Assembly (NCBI RefSeq): GCF_010731655.1
Contig: NZ_AP022619.1
Coordinates: forward strand, 5,456,001-5,520,000
Reading direction: 5' to 3'
Origin: Mycobacterium paraseoulense
GTDB lineage: Bacteria > Actinomycetota > Actinomycetes > Mycobacteriales > Mycobacteriaceae
Length of the DNA stretch: 64,000 nucleotides
Shown one piece after another: positions 35,164 through 44,883 of this stretch; within the stretch, counting starts at the first letter, position 1, and every line of letters begins with the position of its first letter. A program made the translations under genes and the position numbers. Below the pieces are notes generated by a model that worked only from the letters and a program-made list of their open reading frames with translations, was not told the origin of the DNA and made no database searches.

Positions 35164-36032
35164 CGGGGCGCCTGGCCGGGCGGGCCGCGATCGTCACCGG
35201 CGCCAGCCGCGGACTGGGCCGGGCGATCGCGCTGGCCCTCGCGGCCGACGGCGCCGCCGTGGCGGTGGCGGGTCGCACCGAGCGGGTCTGGGACGAGCGG
35301 CTGCCGGGAACCATCGGCGAGACGGTGGCCGACATCGAGGCGGCGGGCGGACGCGCGGTGGCGATCCGCGCCGACCTGACCGACCGCGAGGACATCGCCC
35401 GGTTGGTGGGCACGGCGCGGGATGCGCTGGGGCCCATCACGATTCTGGTGAACAATGCGGCCTTCACCGCGCCCGGCCGCCCGCCGGCGCCCGGTTCCGA
35501 ACCGCGCGCCAAGTCGGCCAAGCCGGCGAGCGGCCCCGGCAAACCGGGGTGGCCGGGATTCGTCAGCATCCCGCTGGCCGCGTACCGCCGGCATTTCGAG
35601 ATCGCCGTCTTCGCCGCCTACGAGCTGATGCAGCTGGTCTGCCCCGACATGATCGAAGCGGGTCGGGGGTCGATCATCAACGTCACCTCGGTCGCGTCGC
35701 GGATCCCGGGCGACGGGCCGTACCCGGACCGCAGCGGCGGCGTGCTGCCCGGGTACGGCGGATCCAAGGCGGCGCTCGAGCATCTGACCCGGTGCGCGGC
35801 GTTCGATCTCGCCGATCACCGCATCGCGGTGAATGCCCTGTCGCCGTCGAAACCGATCCTCACGCCGGGTCTGGCCTACTATGCGCGAGAGTTCGACGAT
35901 ACCGCCGCAGCGGACGAATTCGCCCGGGCCGCAGTGGAGTTGACACTCGTCGATCCCGGCAAAGTCACCGGTCGCACGATCGGTCATCTGCAGGTGCTCG
36001 ACGGCAGCTTCCGGCCCTTCGAGCCGGAATAG
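35160..36032 (+). CDS. Short-chain dehydrogenase/reductase
   Basis: This 290-residue classical SDR has GASRGLG near residue 13, NNAA, the catalytic Ser of NVTSVAS and the Tyr/Lys pair in YGGSK. It carries a ~25-residue Pro/Lys/Gly-rich insertion after NNAAF (about 105-135) that most family members lack. ATG 35160 overlaps the TetR stop (ATGA), so the two genes are co-expressed. The substrate is unknown. Confidence 0.88.
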   Translation: MTGRLAGRAAIVTGASRGLGRAIALALAADGAAVAVAGRTERVWDERLPGTIGETVADIEAAGGRAVAIRADLTDREDIARLVGTARDALGPITILVNNAAFTAPGRPPAPGSEPRAKSAKPASGPGKPGWPGFVSIPLAAYRRHFEIAVFAAYELMQLVCPDMIEAGRGSIINVTSVASRIPGDGPYPDRSGGVLPGYGGSKAALEHLTRCAAFDLADHRIAVNALSPSKPILTPGLAYYAREFDDTAAADEFARAAVELTLVDPGKVTGRTIGHLQVLDGSFRPFEPE

Positions 36033-36043
36033 GCGCCGCTGGG

Positions 36044-37423
36044 TCAGCCCTCGTCCGTATCTGGCGGGTCGGGATCGCCGCGCAGCAGTTCGTCGGGGTG
36101 GTGAGCGTGATTGGTCTCGGCTGGCCCGCTGCCATCCGTCCAGCCGAGCCGCCCGTCGCCGTCGACCTCCGTGCGCCATTCACCACGGCTGGCCGCGGCG
36201 TGGTCACATCCGCACGCGAAAAACAGTTTGTCCGCGTCGGTTCGGCCACCGGCCGCCCAGTCCGGGCAATGGTGAACCTCGCAGTGATAACCCGGCTCGA
36301 GGCAGTTGGGCCGGGTGCAACCGCGGTCGCGGGCATAGCAGATGAGTCTCTGGTCGGCGGTGGCGATGCGTTTCTGCCGGCCCAGATACAGTGGCCGGCC
36401 GGTATGGTCGTCGAACACCGCCAAGTAATGAATTCCCCTGGCCGCCATGCGAATCAGATCCGGCATCGGCAGCCTGGAACCGCCGCCGGTCGTGGCGGGC
36501 GCCGGCATGGGCACCGACGGGTCGACGACCGCGTGTGCGGCCCGGTCGAGCTCGCCCAACGTGGTGGTGACGACCACGGTGACGGGATGGCCGCGGTGGG
36601 CCCCGAGCCGCCCGGAGGCGACGGCGGCTTCGAGGCCGAGCTTGAACGCGTCATGGCAGCGTTGGGCCGGTGTGCGCCGATCGCGCGCTTCGGGATCTTC
36701 GTCCTGCCCACCGGGTTGATGCCGGCCCGGCCGCACGGCCGCTGCGACGGCTTCGAAGTAGGCGCGGGCCTCGGGGTCGAGCAGTCCGGACAGCGGCGAC
36801 ATGCCGTCGGGCCCCTGCGGGCCCAGGTGCAGCCGCCGGCGTCGGGCCCGGTCGGCGTCGTCGAACAGGCCGTCGGGATTGAGGTGGTCGGCGATCCGCC
36901 GGCCCAGCTTGGCGACGACGCCGGCGTCGAGCTTGGTCGCGTGCCGCACCAGGGCGAGCTCCGCGTCCGCCGCATCCGAGGGCGCTACGCAGGAGGGCAG
37001 CACATCCACCGCCGCGCACACCGCCCGGATGTGGTCCTCGCCGACCGCGCCGTCGGCGACCGCGGCCGCCAGTGCCGGTAGCTCCGGTGGCACGGGCGGC
37101 CCGGTCAGCGAGCGCCGCGGCCGGATCCGCGCCGCGAGCCGGAAGCGGCGGGTGATCTCGTTGGGCGTGATGCGCAGCCGCGCCCACAGCTTGTCGCGGA
37201 CCGACGGCACGTAGCCGCTTCCGTCGGGCGGGTCGGCGATTTCCGCGAAGAACCGGTACATCAGCCCCCGGTTGGTGCGGTCCTGGAATTCCAGCCGTTC
37301 GGCGACCCCGACCCTGAAGTCGTTGCCGACCACGTCCGACGAGGTCTCCCGCAGCACGTCGTGGGCGGCGTCGATCGCGTCGAGAGCGGCGCCCATCCGC
37401 TCTCGTGCCTGTTCGGCGCTCAT
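36044..37423 (-). CDS. 13E12-repeat family protein, DUF222 with HNH domain
   Basis: This ~459-residue protein has the mycobacterial DUF222 domain (about 1-330) and a C-terminal HNH nuclease motif (CTRPNCLEPGYHCEVHHCPDW). REP13E12 members occur in many copies in mycobacterial genomes and can serve as integration sites for phiRv1-type phage, and their own activity is not established. ATG 37423 is used here, and GTG 37435 is a possible longer start. No flanking phage or insertion sequence is visible here. Confidence 0.87.
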   Translation of the reverse strand: MSAEQARERMGAALDAIDAAHDVLRETSSDVVGNDFRVGVAERLEFQDRTNRGLMYRFFAEIADPPDGSGYVPSVRDKLWARLRITPNEITRRFRLAARIRPRRSLTGPPVPPELPALAAAVADGAVGEDHIRAVCAAVDVLPSCVAPSDAADAELALVRHATKLDAGVVAKLGRRIADHLNPDGLFDDADRARRRRLHLGPQGPDGMSPLSGLLDPEARAYFEAVAAAVRPGRHQPGGQDEDPEARDRRTPAQRCHDAFKLGLEAAVASGRLGAHRGHPVTVVVTTTLGELDRAAHAVVDPSVPMPAPATTGGGSRLPMPDLIRMAARGIHYLAVFDDHTGRPLYLGRQKRIATADQRLICYARDRGCTRPNCLEPGYHCEVHHCPDWAAGGRTDADKLFFACGCDHAAASRGEWRTEVDGDGRLGWTDGSGPAETNHAHHPDELLRGDPDPPDTDEG

Positions 37424-37486
37424 CCGGAAACCCACGCCGCCACGTTATCGAACAAGTGTGCGAAGCGGGCCGTCGAGAACACGGTT

Positions 37487-37513
37487 TGTGGATGAACCGC
37501 CAACTGTGGATAA
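37487..37513. promoter_or_regulatory. Two DnaA-box sequences
   Basis: On the minus strand TTATCCACA (37505-37513) and TCATCCACA (37487-37495) both fit the mycobacterial DnaA-box consensus (T/C)(T/C)(G/A/C)TCCACA. They are in the same orientation with starts 18 bases apart, inside the divergent region between the 13E12 and moxR3-operon genes. Confidence 0.6.
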
Positions 37514-37578
37514 CGCGCGGCCTGACGTGCCAGGATGAGGCAAGCCAGTGCCGCAACAACCGGTCGAGTGGTATGCCA

Positions 37579-38523
37579 ATGCCCGGTATGGACAAGCCGA
37601 CGGGGCGGGTCGTCGCCCTGATCGCGCTGCTGCTCGTCGTCTCCGCCGCCCTGCGTGGTTACCTGCCGGCCCCCCACCACGCGGCATACGGCGAGCAGGG
37701 CAGCGGCCGGGCGGCGCTGATCATCGTGGTGGCGGCCCTGGGCGTCACTCTGGCGCTGGTGGCGGTCGCCGTGGTCGCCCGGCTGCGCGACCCGCGCGCG
37801 GCGGCGCCGCACGCCGGCCAGCTGTCCGAGATGCTCGGCAACGGGAAGGGCCGGCCGAGCTGGCGGGTGGTGCTGATCGGGTCGGCGGTGATCGTGGCGT
37901 GGCTGCTGCTCGTGTTGGTGGTGTCGCATCTGTTGTCGACCCACGGTGTCGGTCAGGCGCCGCCCCCGCCGGCGACCGGCGCCGCATCGCCGCAGGATGT
38001 GAACGCCCCGGCGCCGCAGCGGCCCCATCGGCAGAGCGGGGACATGCTCGGCATCCTGCTCGCCGCCACCGTTCCGATGATGTTGATCATCGTCACCGGG
38101 ACGCTGGTCATATCGCGGCGCCGGGGGCGCGGGGCGACGGCTACCGTCGCCGCCGATCCCGCCGAAACCGCCGTCGCACCAACGCGTTCGGAATCATTGG
38201 CGCGGGCGGCCGAACGGGGGCTGGCCGAGATGACCGACCTCAGCCGGGAACCCCGCGAGGCGATCATCGCCTGCTACGCGGCCATGGAGCGCGAGCTCGC
38301 CAACGTGCCCGGCGCCGTCCCGCAGGACTTCGACACCCCGACCGAGGTGCTGGCGCGGGCGGTCGAACGCCATGCGCTGCACGCCGAGAACGCCGTGCAA
38401 TTGGTGGATCTGTTCGCCGAGGCGCGGTTCAGCCCGCACGTGATGAACGAGGGCCACCGCGACCTGGCGGTGCGCGTTCTGCAGTTGGTCCTCGACGAAC
38501 TGGGCTCACGGAGCGCAGCATGA
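37579..38523 (+). CDS. Membrane protein, DUF4129-like (Rv3166c-like)
   Basis: This ~314-residue protein has three hydrophobic segments (about 8-30, 42-66, 90-115) and a fourth at about 165-185. A cytoplasmic C-terminal helical domain with a DUF4129-like sequence (YAAMERELA, DTPTEVLARAV) follows. It corresponds to Rv3166c, first gene of the conserved moxR3 operon. Starts at ATG 37579 or ATG 37588 are both possible, and the former has GAGTGG at better distance. DUF4129, MoxR and DUF58 genes often occur together, and the module is thought to act in envelope protein maturation or complex assembly. Confidence 0.8.
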   Translation: MPGMDKPTGRVVALIALLLVVSAALRGYLPAPHHAAYGEQGSGRAALIIVVAALGVTLALVAVAVVARLRDPRAAAPHAGQLSEMLGNGKGRPSWRVVLIGSAVIVAWLLLVLVVSHLLSTHGVGQAPPPPATGAASPQDVNAPAPQRPHRQSGDMLGILLAATVPMMLIIVTGTLVISRRRGRGATATVAADPAETAVAPTRSESLARAAERGLAEMTDLSREPREAIIACYAAMERELANVPGAVPQDFDTPTEVLARAVERHALHAENAVQLVDLFAEARFSPHVMNEGHRDLAVRVLQLVLDELGSRSAA

Positions 38524-38998
38524 GAAAAACGCTGGCCCTTGGCATCTGCCTGATCGCCGGGATCGAGCTGCTCGCGCTGCTGCAGCACGATCGCCGGCTC
38601 GTGTTGGCCGCCTCGGGAGGTGCCCTCGGTCTCGTGCTGTTCACCGTCCGCCGGGTGCTCGGGCGTGGCCCGCAACCCGAGACCGACACGGATCCCGACG
38701 ACCTCGGTGATTCGTTGCGGCGCTGGCTGTCCACCACCGCGACGACGATCCGGTGGTCGGAATCCACCCGGGTCGACTGGGACCGTCACCTGCGCCCGAT
38801 GCTTGCGCGCCGATACGAGATGGCGACGGGCCAGCGACGATCCAAAGACCCCGTGGCATATCAGGCGAGCGGTCAGATGCTCTTCGGGACCGATCTGTGG
38901 GAATGGGTTAATCCGAACAATGTCGCGCGCACCGGTGACCGGCGGCCCGGTCCCGGCCGTGCCGCGCTGGAAGAGATCCTGCGAAAGTTGGAACAGGT

Positions 38999-39002
<4 letters not shown>
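38520..39002 (+). CDS. Conserved membrane-anchored protein (Rv3165c-like)
   Basis: This 160-residue protein has two N-terminal hydrophobic segments (about 3-45) and a soluble acidic/basic tail. It matches Rv3165c in length and place. The ATG lies across the upstream stop (ATGA), and the next gene starts across its own stop, so it is firmly inside the operon. No catalytic motif is seen, and the name DUF only can be given. Confidence 0.8.
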
Positions 39003-39976
<974 letters not shown>

Positions 39977-39983
39977 GTGCGGC

Positions 39984-41249
39984 GTGACTGGGCGTGAGGT
40001 CGAATTCCGTTGGCGCGCATCCCACTTGACGCGCGCCGTCGCGACCTGCGCGGGGTTGGCGCTGGCGGCCGCGGTCATCGGTGCGCGGTGGCAGTTGATC
40101 GCCTTCGCGGCGCCGCTGCTCGGCGTGCTGTGCTCGATCAGCTGGCAACGGCCCGTGCCGAAAATCCGCATACACGGCGATCCCGCTTCGCAGCGGTGCT
40201 TCGAGAACGACCGCTCGCGGCTGCGCATCTGGGCGACGGAAGAGGGTGAGGCGGCGGGATTTTCGGCCGTCGAGGTCACGGTCCCGCCCGTCGAGGGGAT
40301 GCAGCTCGAAACGCTGGACGGGGATTCCCGCCACGCCAAGGCGGTCGCCGCCACCGCGCAACGGTGGGGCCGGTACCTGATCCGGGCCCGGGTCGACACG
40401 GTCGCGCGCGGTGGGCTGCTGTCGGGGACGGCCACGGTGGACGCCGCCGAGGTCATCGTGTTTCCCCTGACGCCGCCGCAGCCGACGCCCATCCCGCAGA
40501 CCGAACTGCTCGACCGCCTGGGCGCCCACCTCACCCGGCATATCGGCCCGGGCGTCGAATACGCCGACATTCGCACCTATGTGCCGGGAGACCAACTGAG
40601 GTCGGTGAACTGGCCGGTGAGCGCCCGCCGCCGCCAGTTGCACGTCACCCAGCGCCTCACCGATCGCGCCGCCGACGTGGTGGTGCTGATCGACACATAC
40701 CGGCAGCCCGCGGGCCCGGCGACCGTGGCCACCGAGCGGGTCGTCCGCGGCGCGGCTCAAGTCGTGCAGACCGCGCTGCGGCACGGGGACCGCGCCGGGA
40801 TCGTCGCCCTGGGCGGCAACCACCCGCGCTGGCTGGGCGCCGACATCGGGCAGCGCCAGTTCTATCGGGTGCTCGACACGGTGCTCGGCGCCGGCGATCG
40901 ATTCGAAAGCACGACGGGAACGTTGGCGCCGCGGGCGGCCATGCCCGCGGGCGCGATCGTCATCGCCTTCTCCACGCTGCTCGACACCGAGTTCGCGCTC
41001 GCGTTGATCGATCTGCGCCGGCGCGGTCACGTCGTCATCGCCGTCGACGTCCTCGACCGCTCGCCGTTCGAGGATCAGCAGGATCCCCTGGTGGACCGGA
41101 TGTGGTCGCTGCAGCGTTCCGCCATGTATCGCGACATGGCGACCGTCGGTGTCGACATCGTTTCGTGGCAGGGCGACAGCGGATTGGAGCAGTCCATGGG
41201 TGTGCTGCCGGATCGCCGGCGGCGGGTGCGGGGCCGGCTTCGTGGCTAG
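39984..41249 (+). CDS. DUF58 domain protein (Rv3163c-like)
   Basis: This 421-residue protein has a pair of N-terminal membrane segments (about 12-50), a beta-rich middle region and the DUF58 signature (YADIRTYVPGDQLRSVNW) at about 190, followed by a VWA-like C-terminal region. DUF58 proteins are co-operonic partners of MoxR ATPases. GTG 39984 follows the moxR3 stop by seven bases. Its end overlaps the next gene by eight bases. It corresponds to Rv3163c (423 aa). Confidence 0.88.
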   Translation: MTGREVEFRWRASHLTRAVATCAGLALAAAVIGARWQLIAFAAPLLGVLCSISWQRPVPKIRIHGDPASQRCFENDRSRLRIWATEEGEAAGFSAVEVTVPPVEGMQLETLDGDSRHAKAVAATAQRWGRYLIRARVDTVARGGLLSGTATVDAAEVIVFPLTPPQPTPIPQTELLDRLGAHLTRHIGPGVEYADIRTYVPGDQLRSVNWPVSARRRQLHVTQRLTDRAADVVVLIDTYRQPAGPATVATERVVRGAAQVVQTALRHGDRAGIVALGGNHPRWLGADIGQRQFYRVLDTVLGAGDRFESTTGTLAPRAAMPAGAIVIAFSTLLDTEFALALIDLRRRGHVVIAVDVLDRSPFEDQQDPLVDRMWSLQRSAMYRDMATVGVDIVSWQGDSGLEQSMGVLPDRRRRVRGRLRG

Positions 41250-41706
41250 TGGCGACGCCGCGGGAGTGCCGAGGCTGTGGGCGACGGCGTCGTCGGTGGC
41301 ATTCGGCCTGCTGATGGTGGGGTTGGCCGCCGATGGCTCGCACGGACTCGCGGTGGCCGCGTGGGTGGCGGCGCTGATCGCGGTGGTCGGGGGAACGGTA
41401 ATCCGGTCTGCGGCAACGCTTGCCGTGTTGCTGTCGGTGATCACGATCGTGCTGTCCGACCCGCCGCTGGTTTTCGTCGCGCTGTCCGGGCTGTGCGCCG
41501 CCGCATACCTGGTCTGCCGTCACGCGGTCGGCGCGCCGGCCGGTGTGGTGATGGGCAGCGTTCCGACAGCCGTTGGCGCCGTGGGCTTTACGTTCGCGGG
41601 GTGGGTCGCGGCGTCGTTCCCGCTGCAGCTGCCGTGGTTGCCGTTGGCCGCGCCGCTGGCGGCGCTGGCCGTTTACGTGCTGGCCGTGCGCCCGTTTCTG
41701 GGCTGA
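41242..41706 (+). CDS. Small polytopic membrane protein (Rv3162c-like)
   Basis: This 154-residue protein is almost entirely hydrophobic with about five predicted membrane helices and no soluble domain. It corresponds to Rv3162c by position and length. GTG 41242 overlaps the DUF58 stop by eight bases. It closes the moxR3 operon, and its stop is two bases from the convergent nuoN stop. Function is unknown, probably a membrane anchor or partner of the MoxR/DUF58 module. Confidence 0.75.
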   Translation: MASGDAAGVPRLWATASSVAFGLLMVGLAADGSHGLAVAAWVAALIAVVGGTVIRSAATLAVLLSVITIVLSDPPLVFVALSGLCAAAYLVCRHAVGAPAGVVMGSVPTAVGAVGFTFAGWVAASFPLQLPWLPLAAPLAALAVYVLAVRPFLG

Positions 41707-41708
41707 GC

Positions 41709-43298
41709 TCAGTGCAGCAGCTGGGCGGCGTGGTCCGCCAGGTCGAGCAGCGGCTGCGGGAAGATGCCCAGCACCACGGTGATCGCGGCGCACACCGCGA
41801 TCGCGGCCTTGCTCAGAATGCCAGGCGCGACCACGTGGGGGGTGTCGTCGGTGGCCTCGGTGAAGAACATCGACACGATCACCCGCACGTAGAAGTATGC
41901 GGCGATCCCACTGGCGACCACACCGACGATCACCAGGGGCGCCGCACCGCCCTGGGCGGCGGCCTTGAACACGGCGAGCTTGCTGACGAAACCACTGGTC
42001 AGCGGGATGCCGGCGAACGCCAGCAGGAACATCGAAAACATCACGCCCACAATGGGTGAGCGCTGCCCGAGCCCCGCCCAGTGCGCCAGCGTGGCGTCTT
42101 CGACGCCGTCGGCATCGCGGATCAGGCCCACGATGGCGAACGCGCCCACGGTGCTGAAGCTGTAGGCCAGCAGATAGAACAGCGTGGACGACAGGCCCGC
42201 CTGGTTGTCGGCGATGACGCCGGTGAGGATGAACCCGACGTGGGCGACCGACGAGTAGGCCAGCATGCGCTTGACGTCGGTCTGGTTGACCGCGGTGATG
42301 GTGCCCACCGCCATGGTGAGAATCGAGATCGTCCACAGGACCGGCCGCCATTGGTCGTGCAGGGGCGGCAGCGCGACGTAGACCACCCGCAGCAGCGCGC
42401 CGAAGGCCGCGACCTTGGTGGCCGCCGCCATGAATCCGGTGATGGGGGTGGGCGCACCCTGGTAGACGTCCGGAATCCACGAATGGAACGGAACCGCACC
42501 CACTTTGAACAGCAGGCCGACCGACAGCAGCGCGACGCCCACCAGCGCCATCGAGGTGTCTCCGTGCGCCGCCAGCGCGTCGCGGATGCCGGTCAGCAGC
42601 AGCGTGCCGGTCGCGCCGTACAGCAGCGCCACGCCGTAGAGGAAGAACGCCGACGAGAACGCGCCCAGCAGGAAGTACTTCATCGCCGCTTCCTGCGACA
42701 GCAGTCGGCGGTGCCGGGCCAGGCCGCACATCAGATACAGCGGCAGCGAAAGAACCTCGAGCGCAACGAACATCGTCAACAGGTCGTTGGAGGCGGGGAA
42801 GACCATCATGCCGCCGACCGACAGCATCGCCAGGGGGAACAGCTCCGTCTGCGCGGCCCCGGCCCGCTCGGCGTCGCGCTCGGCGTCGCTGCCGGGAACC
42901 GCCGACGCCTGCGGCGTGAAGGAATCCAGGCCGGCGGACCCGGCCGCCGCCACCCCGGCGGCGACCTTGCTCTCCGCCTTGGTCTGCGTGCGTTCGGCCA
43001 TGAAGATGACGGCCAGCACCGCGACCAGCAGCACGGTGCCCTGCAGGTACAGCGTCGGCCGGTCGATGGCCATCGCGCCCAGCACCGTCGCGCGGCCGGA
43101 GGCCGGAAGCGACCGGCTCACCGCGATCACCGCGACGAATGCCGCGATGAGGCCGGCGAGGGCGATCGTCACCTGGGCGCCGTAGCGGGCCCGCCTGGGC
43201 AGGAACGCCTCCGCGAGGACGCCCACCACGGCGACGCCGAAAACGATGAGCGTCGGGCAGAGCAGAAAGTACTCGATGCTGGGGGTGGGGAGGGTCAT
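41709..43298 (-). CDS. nuoN: NADH-quinone oxidoreductase subunit N
   Basis: This 529-residue antiporter-like membrane subunit of complex I (about 14 helices) belongs to the proton-pumping arm. The conserved LFKVGAVPFHSWIPDVYQGAP segment carries the key lysines and His. The actinobacterial insertion of ~50 hydrophilic, Ala-rich residues lies at about 105-155. ATG 43298 overlaps the nuoM stop (ATGA). It is the last gene of the operon. Length agrees with Rv3158 (531 aa). Confidence 0.96.
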   Translation of the reverse strand: MTLPTPSIEYFLLCPTLIVFGVAVVGVLAEAFLPRRARYGAQVTIALAGLIAAFVAVIAVSRSLPASGRATVLGAMAIDRPTLYLQGTVLLVAVLAVIFMAERTQTKAESKVAAGVAAAGSAGLDSFTPQASAVPGSDAERDAERAGAAQTELFPLAMLSVGGMMVFPASNDLLTMFVALEVLSLPLYLMCGLARHRRLLSQEAAMKYFLLGAFSSAFFLYGVALLYGATGTLLLTGIRDALAAHGDTSMALVGVALLSVGLLFKVGAVPFHSWIPDVYQGAPTPITGFMAAATKVAAFGALLRVVYVALPPLHDQWRPVLWTISILTMAVGTITAVNQTDVKRMLAYSSVAHVGFILTGVIADNQAGLSSTLFYLLAYSFSTVGAFAIVGLIRDADGVEDATLAHWAGLGQRSPIVGVMFSMFLLAFAGIPLTSGFVSKLAVFKAAAQGGAAPLVIVGVVASGIAAYFYVRVIVSMFFTEATDDTPHVVAPGILSKAAIAVCAAITVVLGIFPQPLLDLADHAAQLLH

Positions 43299-44872
43299 TG
43301 GCGCGGTCCTTGGGCTGTCCGGGGTACGCGGTTGACTGCCGGCACGCTCGGCGCGGGATCGTGCTGACCGATGGTCGTCATGGTGTTCTCGACGGCGGGG
43401 TTGATGATGTCGAGCACCGGCTTCGGGTAGACGCCGAGAACGAGCAACAGCGCGATCAACGGTGCGACGACCAGCAATTCGCGGGCCCGCAGGTCGCCGA
43501 TCTTCTCGTTGCCGGTGGCCACCGGCCCGGTCATCACCCGCTGGTAGAGCCACAGCATGTAGATGGCCGACAGCACCAGTGCGGTGACCCCGAACGCGGC
43601 GGCCAGCCAGTACCTGTTGAAAGTGCCCAGCAGGACCAGGAATTCGCTGATGAACGGCGCCAGGCCGGGCAGCGACAGGGTGGCCATGGCCGAGACCAGG
43701 AAGGTCCCCGCCAGGATGGGCGCCACCTTCTGCACCCCGCCGTAGTCGGCGATCGCCCGGCTGCCGTGCCGCGATATCAGGAATCCCGCGATCAGGAACA
43801 CCGCGGCCGTGGACAGGCCGTGGTTGAGCATGTACAGCGTCGACCCGCTCTGTCCCTGGCTGGTCATCACGAAGATGCCCAGGATGATGAAACCGAAGTG
43901 CGAAATGGAGGTGTAGGCGATCAGGCGCATGATGTCGGTCTGCCCGATGGCCACGATCGCGCCGTAGATGACACCGATGACGGCCAGCACCACGATCAGC
44001 GGGCGGAAATACGTTGAGGCGCCGGGGAACAGCTGCAGGCAGTAGCGCAGCATGCCGAAGGTGCCCACCTTGTCCATCACCGCCATCATCAGCACCGCGG
44101 TGGCCGGGGTGGCCTCCACCGCGGCGTCGGGCAGCCAACGGTGGAACGGCCACAGCGGCGCCTTGATGGCGAACGCGAACATGAAGCCCAGGAACAGCGC
44201 CTTGAACACCGCGGAGTCGGCGCCGTAGCGGCCGGAGGCGACGCCGGCCACGATCTCGCGGAAGTCGAAGGTGCCCGAACCGTGCTGGGCGGTCACCACG
44301 TACAGCCCGATCACCGCGGCCAGCATGATCAGCCCGCCGAACAGGTTGTACAGCAAGAACTTCACCGCCGCGCGCGACCTGCCCGCGCCACCGCCGAAGC
44401 CCCCGATCAGGAAGTACATCGGGATCAGCATGGCCTCGAAGAACACGTAGAACAGCAAGACGTCCAGCGCCACGACGGAGATCAGCACCATCGACTCGAT
44501 CGCCAGCGTCAGGGCGATGTACGCGTGCACGCCGCGCGGGTTGCCTTCGCCTCCGTCGTTCCAGCCGGCCACCTGCAGCACCGGGATCAGTACCGCGGTC
44601 AGCAGCACCAGCACCACCGCGATGCCGTCCACGCCCAGGGAGTAGGTGGCGCCGAAAGCCGGTATCCAGGAACGGCTTTCGACGAACTGGTAAGTGCTGC
44701 CACCGGTCTTGAAGCCGAGGGTGACGACGATCGCGACCGCCAGTGTCACGACGCCGAAGACCAGGCCGGTCCACTTGGCGACCCGGCGCAGCCCGGGCGG
44801 CAGCAGGATGACGAGCACCGAGCCGGCCAGCGGCACCAGCCACAGGACGCTCAGCCAGGGAACCGTATTCAT
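43295..44872 (-). CDS. nuoM: NADH-quinone oxidoreductase subunit M
   Basis: This 525-residue Mrp-antiporter-like proton-channel subunit has MYFLIGGFGG and the APLWPFHRWLPDAAVEATP segment with the conserved Lys and His. I chose ATG 44872 (MNTVPWLSVLW), matching the known start of Rv3157. GTG 44887, which overlaps the nuoL stop, is an alternative. The C-terminal ~35 residues beyond the last helix are hydrophilic. Confidence 0.95.
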   Translation of the reverse strand: MNTVPWLSVLWLVPLAGSVLVILLPPGLRRVAKWTGLVFGVVTLAVAIVVTLGFKTGGSTYQFVESRSWIPAFGATYSLGVDGIAVVLVLLTAVLIPVLQVAGWNDGGEGNPRGVHAYIALTLAIESMVLISVVALDVLLFYVFFEAMLIPMYFLIGGFGGGAGRSRAAVKFLLYNLFGGLIMLAAVIGLYVVTAQHGSGTFDFREIVAGVASGRYGADSAVFKALFLGFMFAFAIKAPLWPFHRWLPDAAVEATPATAVLMMAVMDKVGTFGMLRYCLQLFPGASTYFRPLIVVLAVIGVIYGAIVAIGQTDIMRLIAYTSISHFGFIILGIFVMTSQGQSGSTLYMLNHGLSTAAVFLIAGFLISRHGSRAIADYGGVQKVAPILAGTFLVSAMATLSLPGLAPFISEFLVLLGTFNRYWLAAAFGVTALVLSAIYMLWLYQRVMTGPVATGNEKIGDLRARELLVVAPLIALLLVLGVYPKPVLDIINPAVENTMTTIGQHDPAPSVPAVNRVPRTAQGPRQ

Positions 44873-44883
44873 AGCACCCGCGT

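Noticed and set aside
36044-37423. 13E12 gene as part of a prophage or insertion sequence
   Set aside because: No integrase, transposase, terminal inverted repeats or target duplications were found around it.
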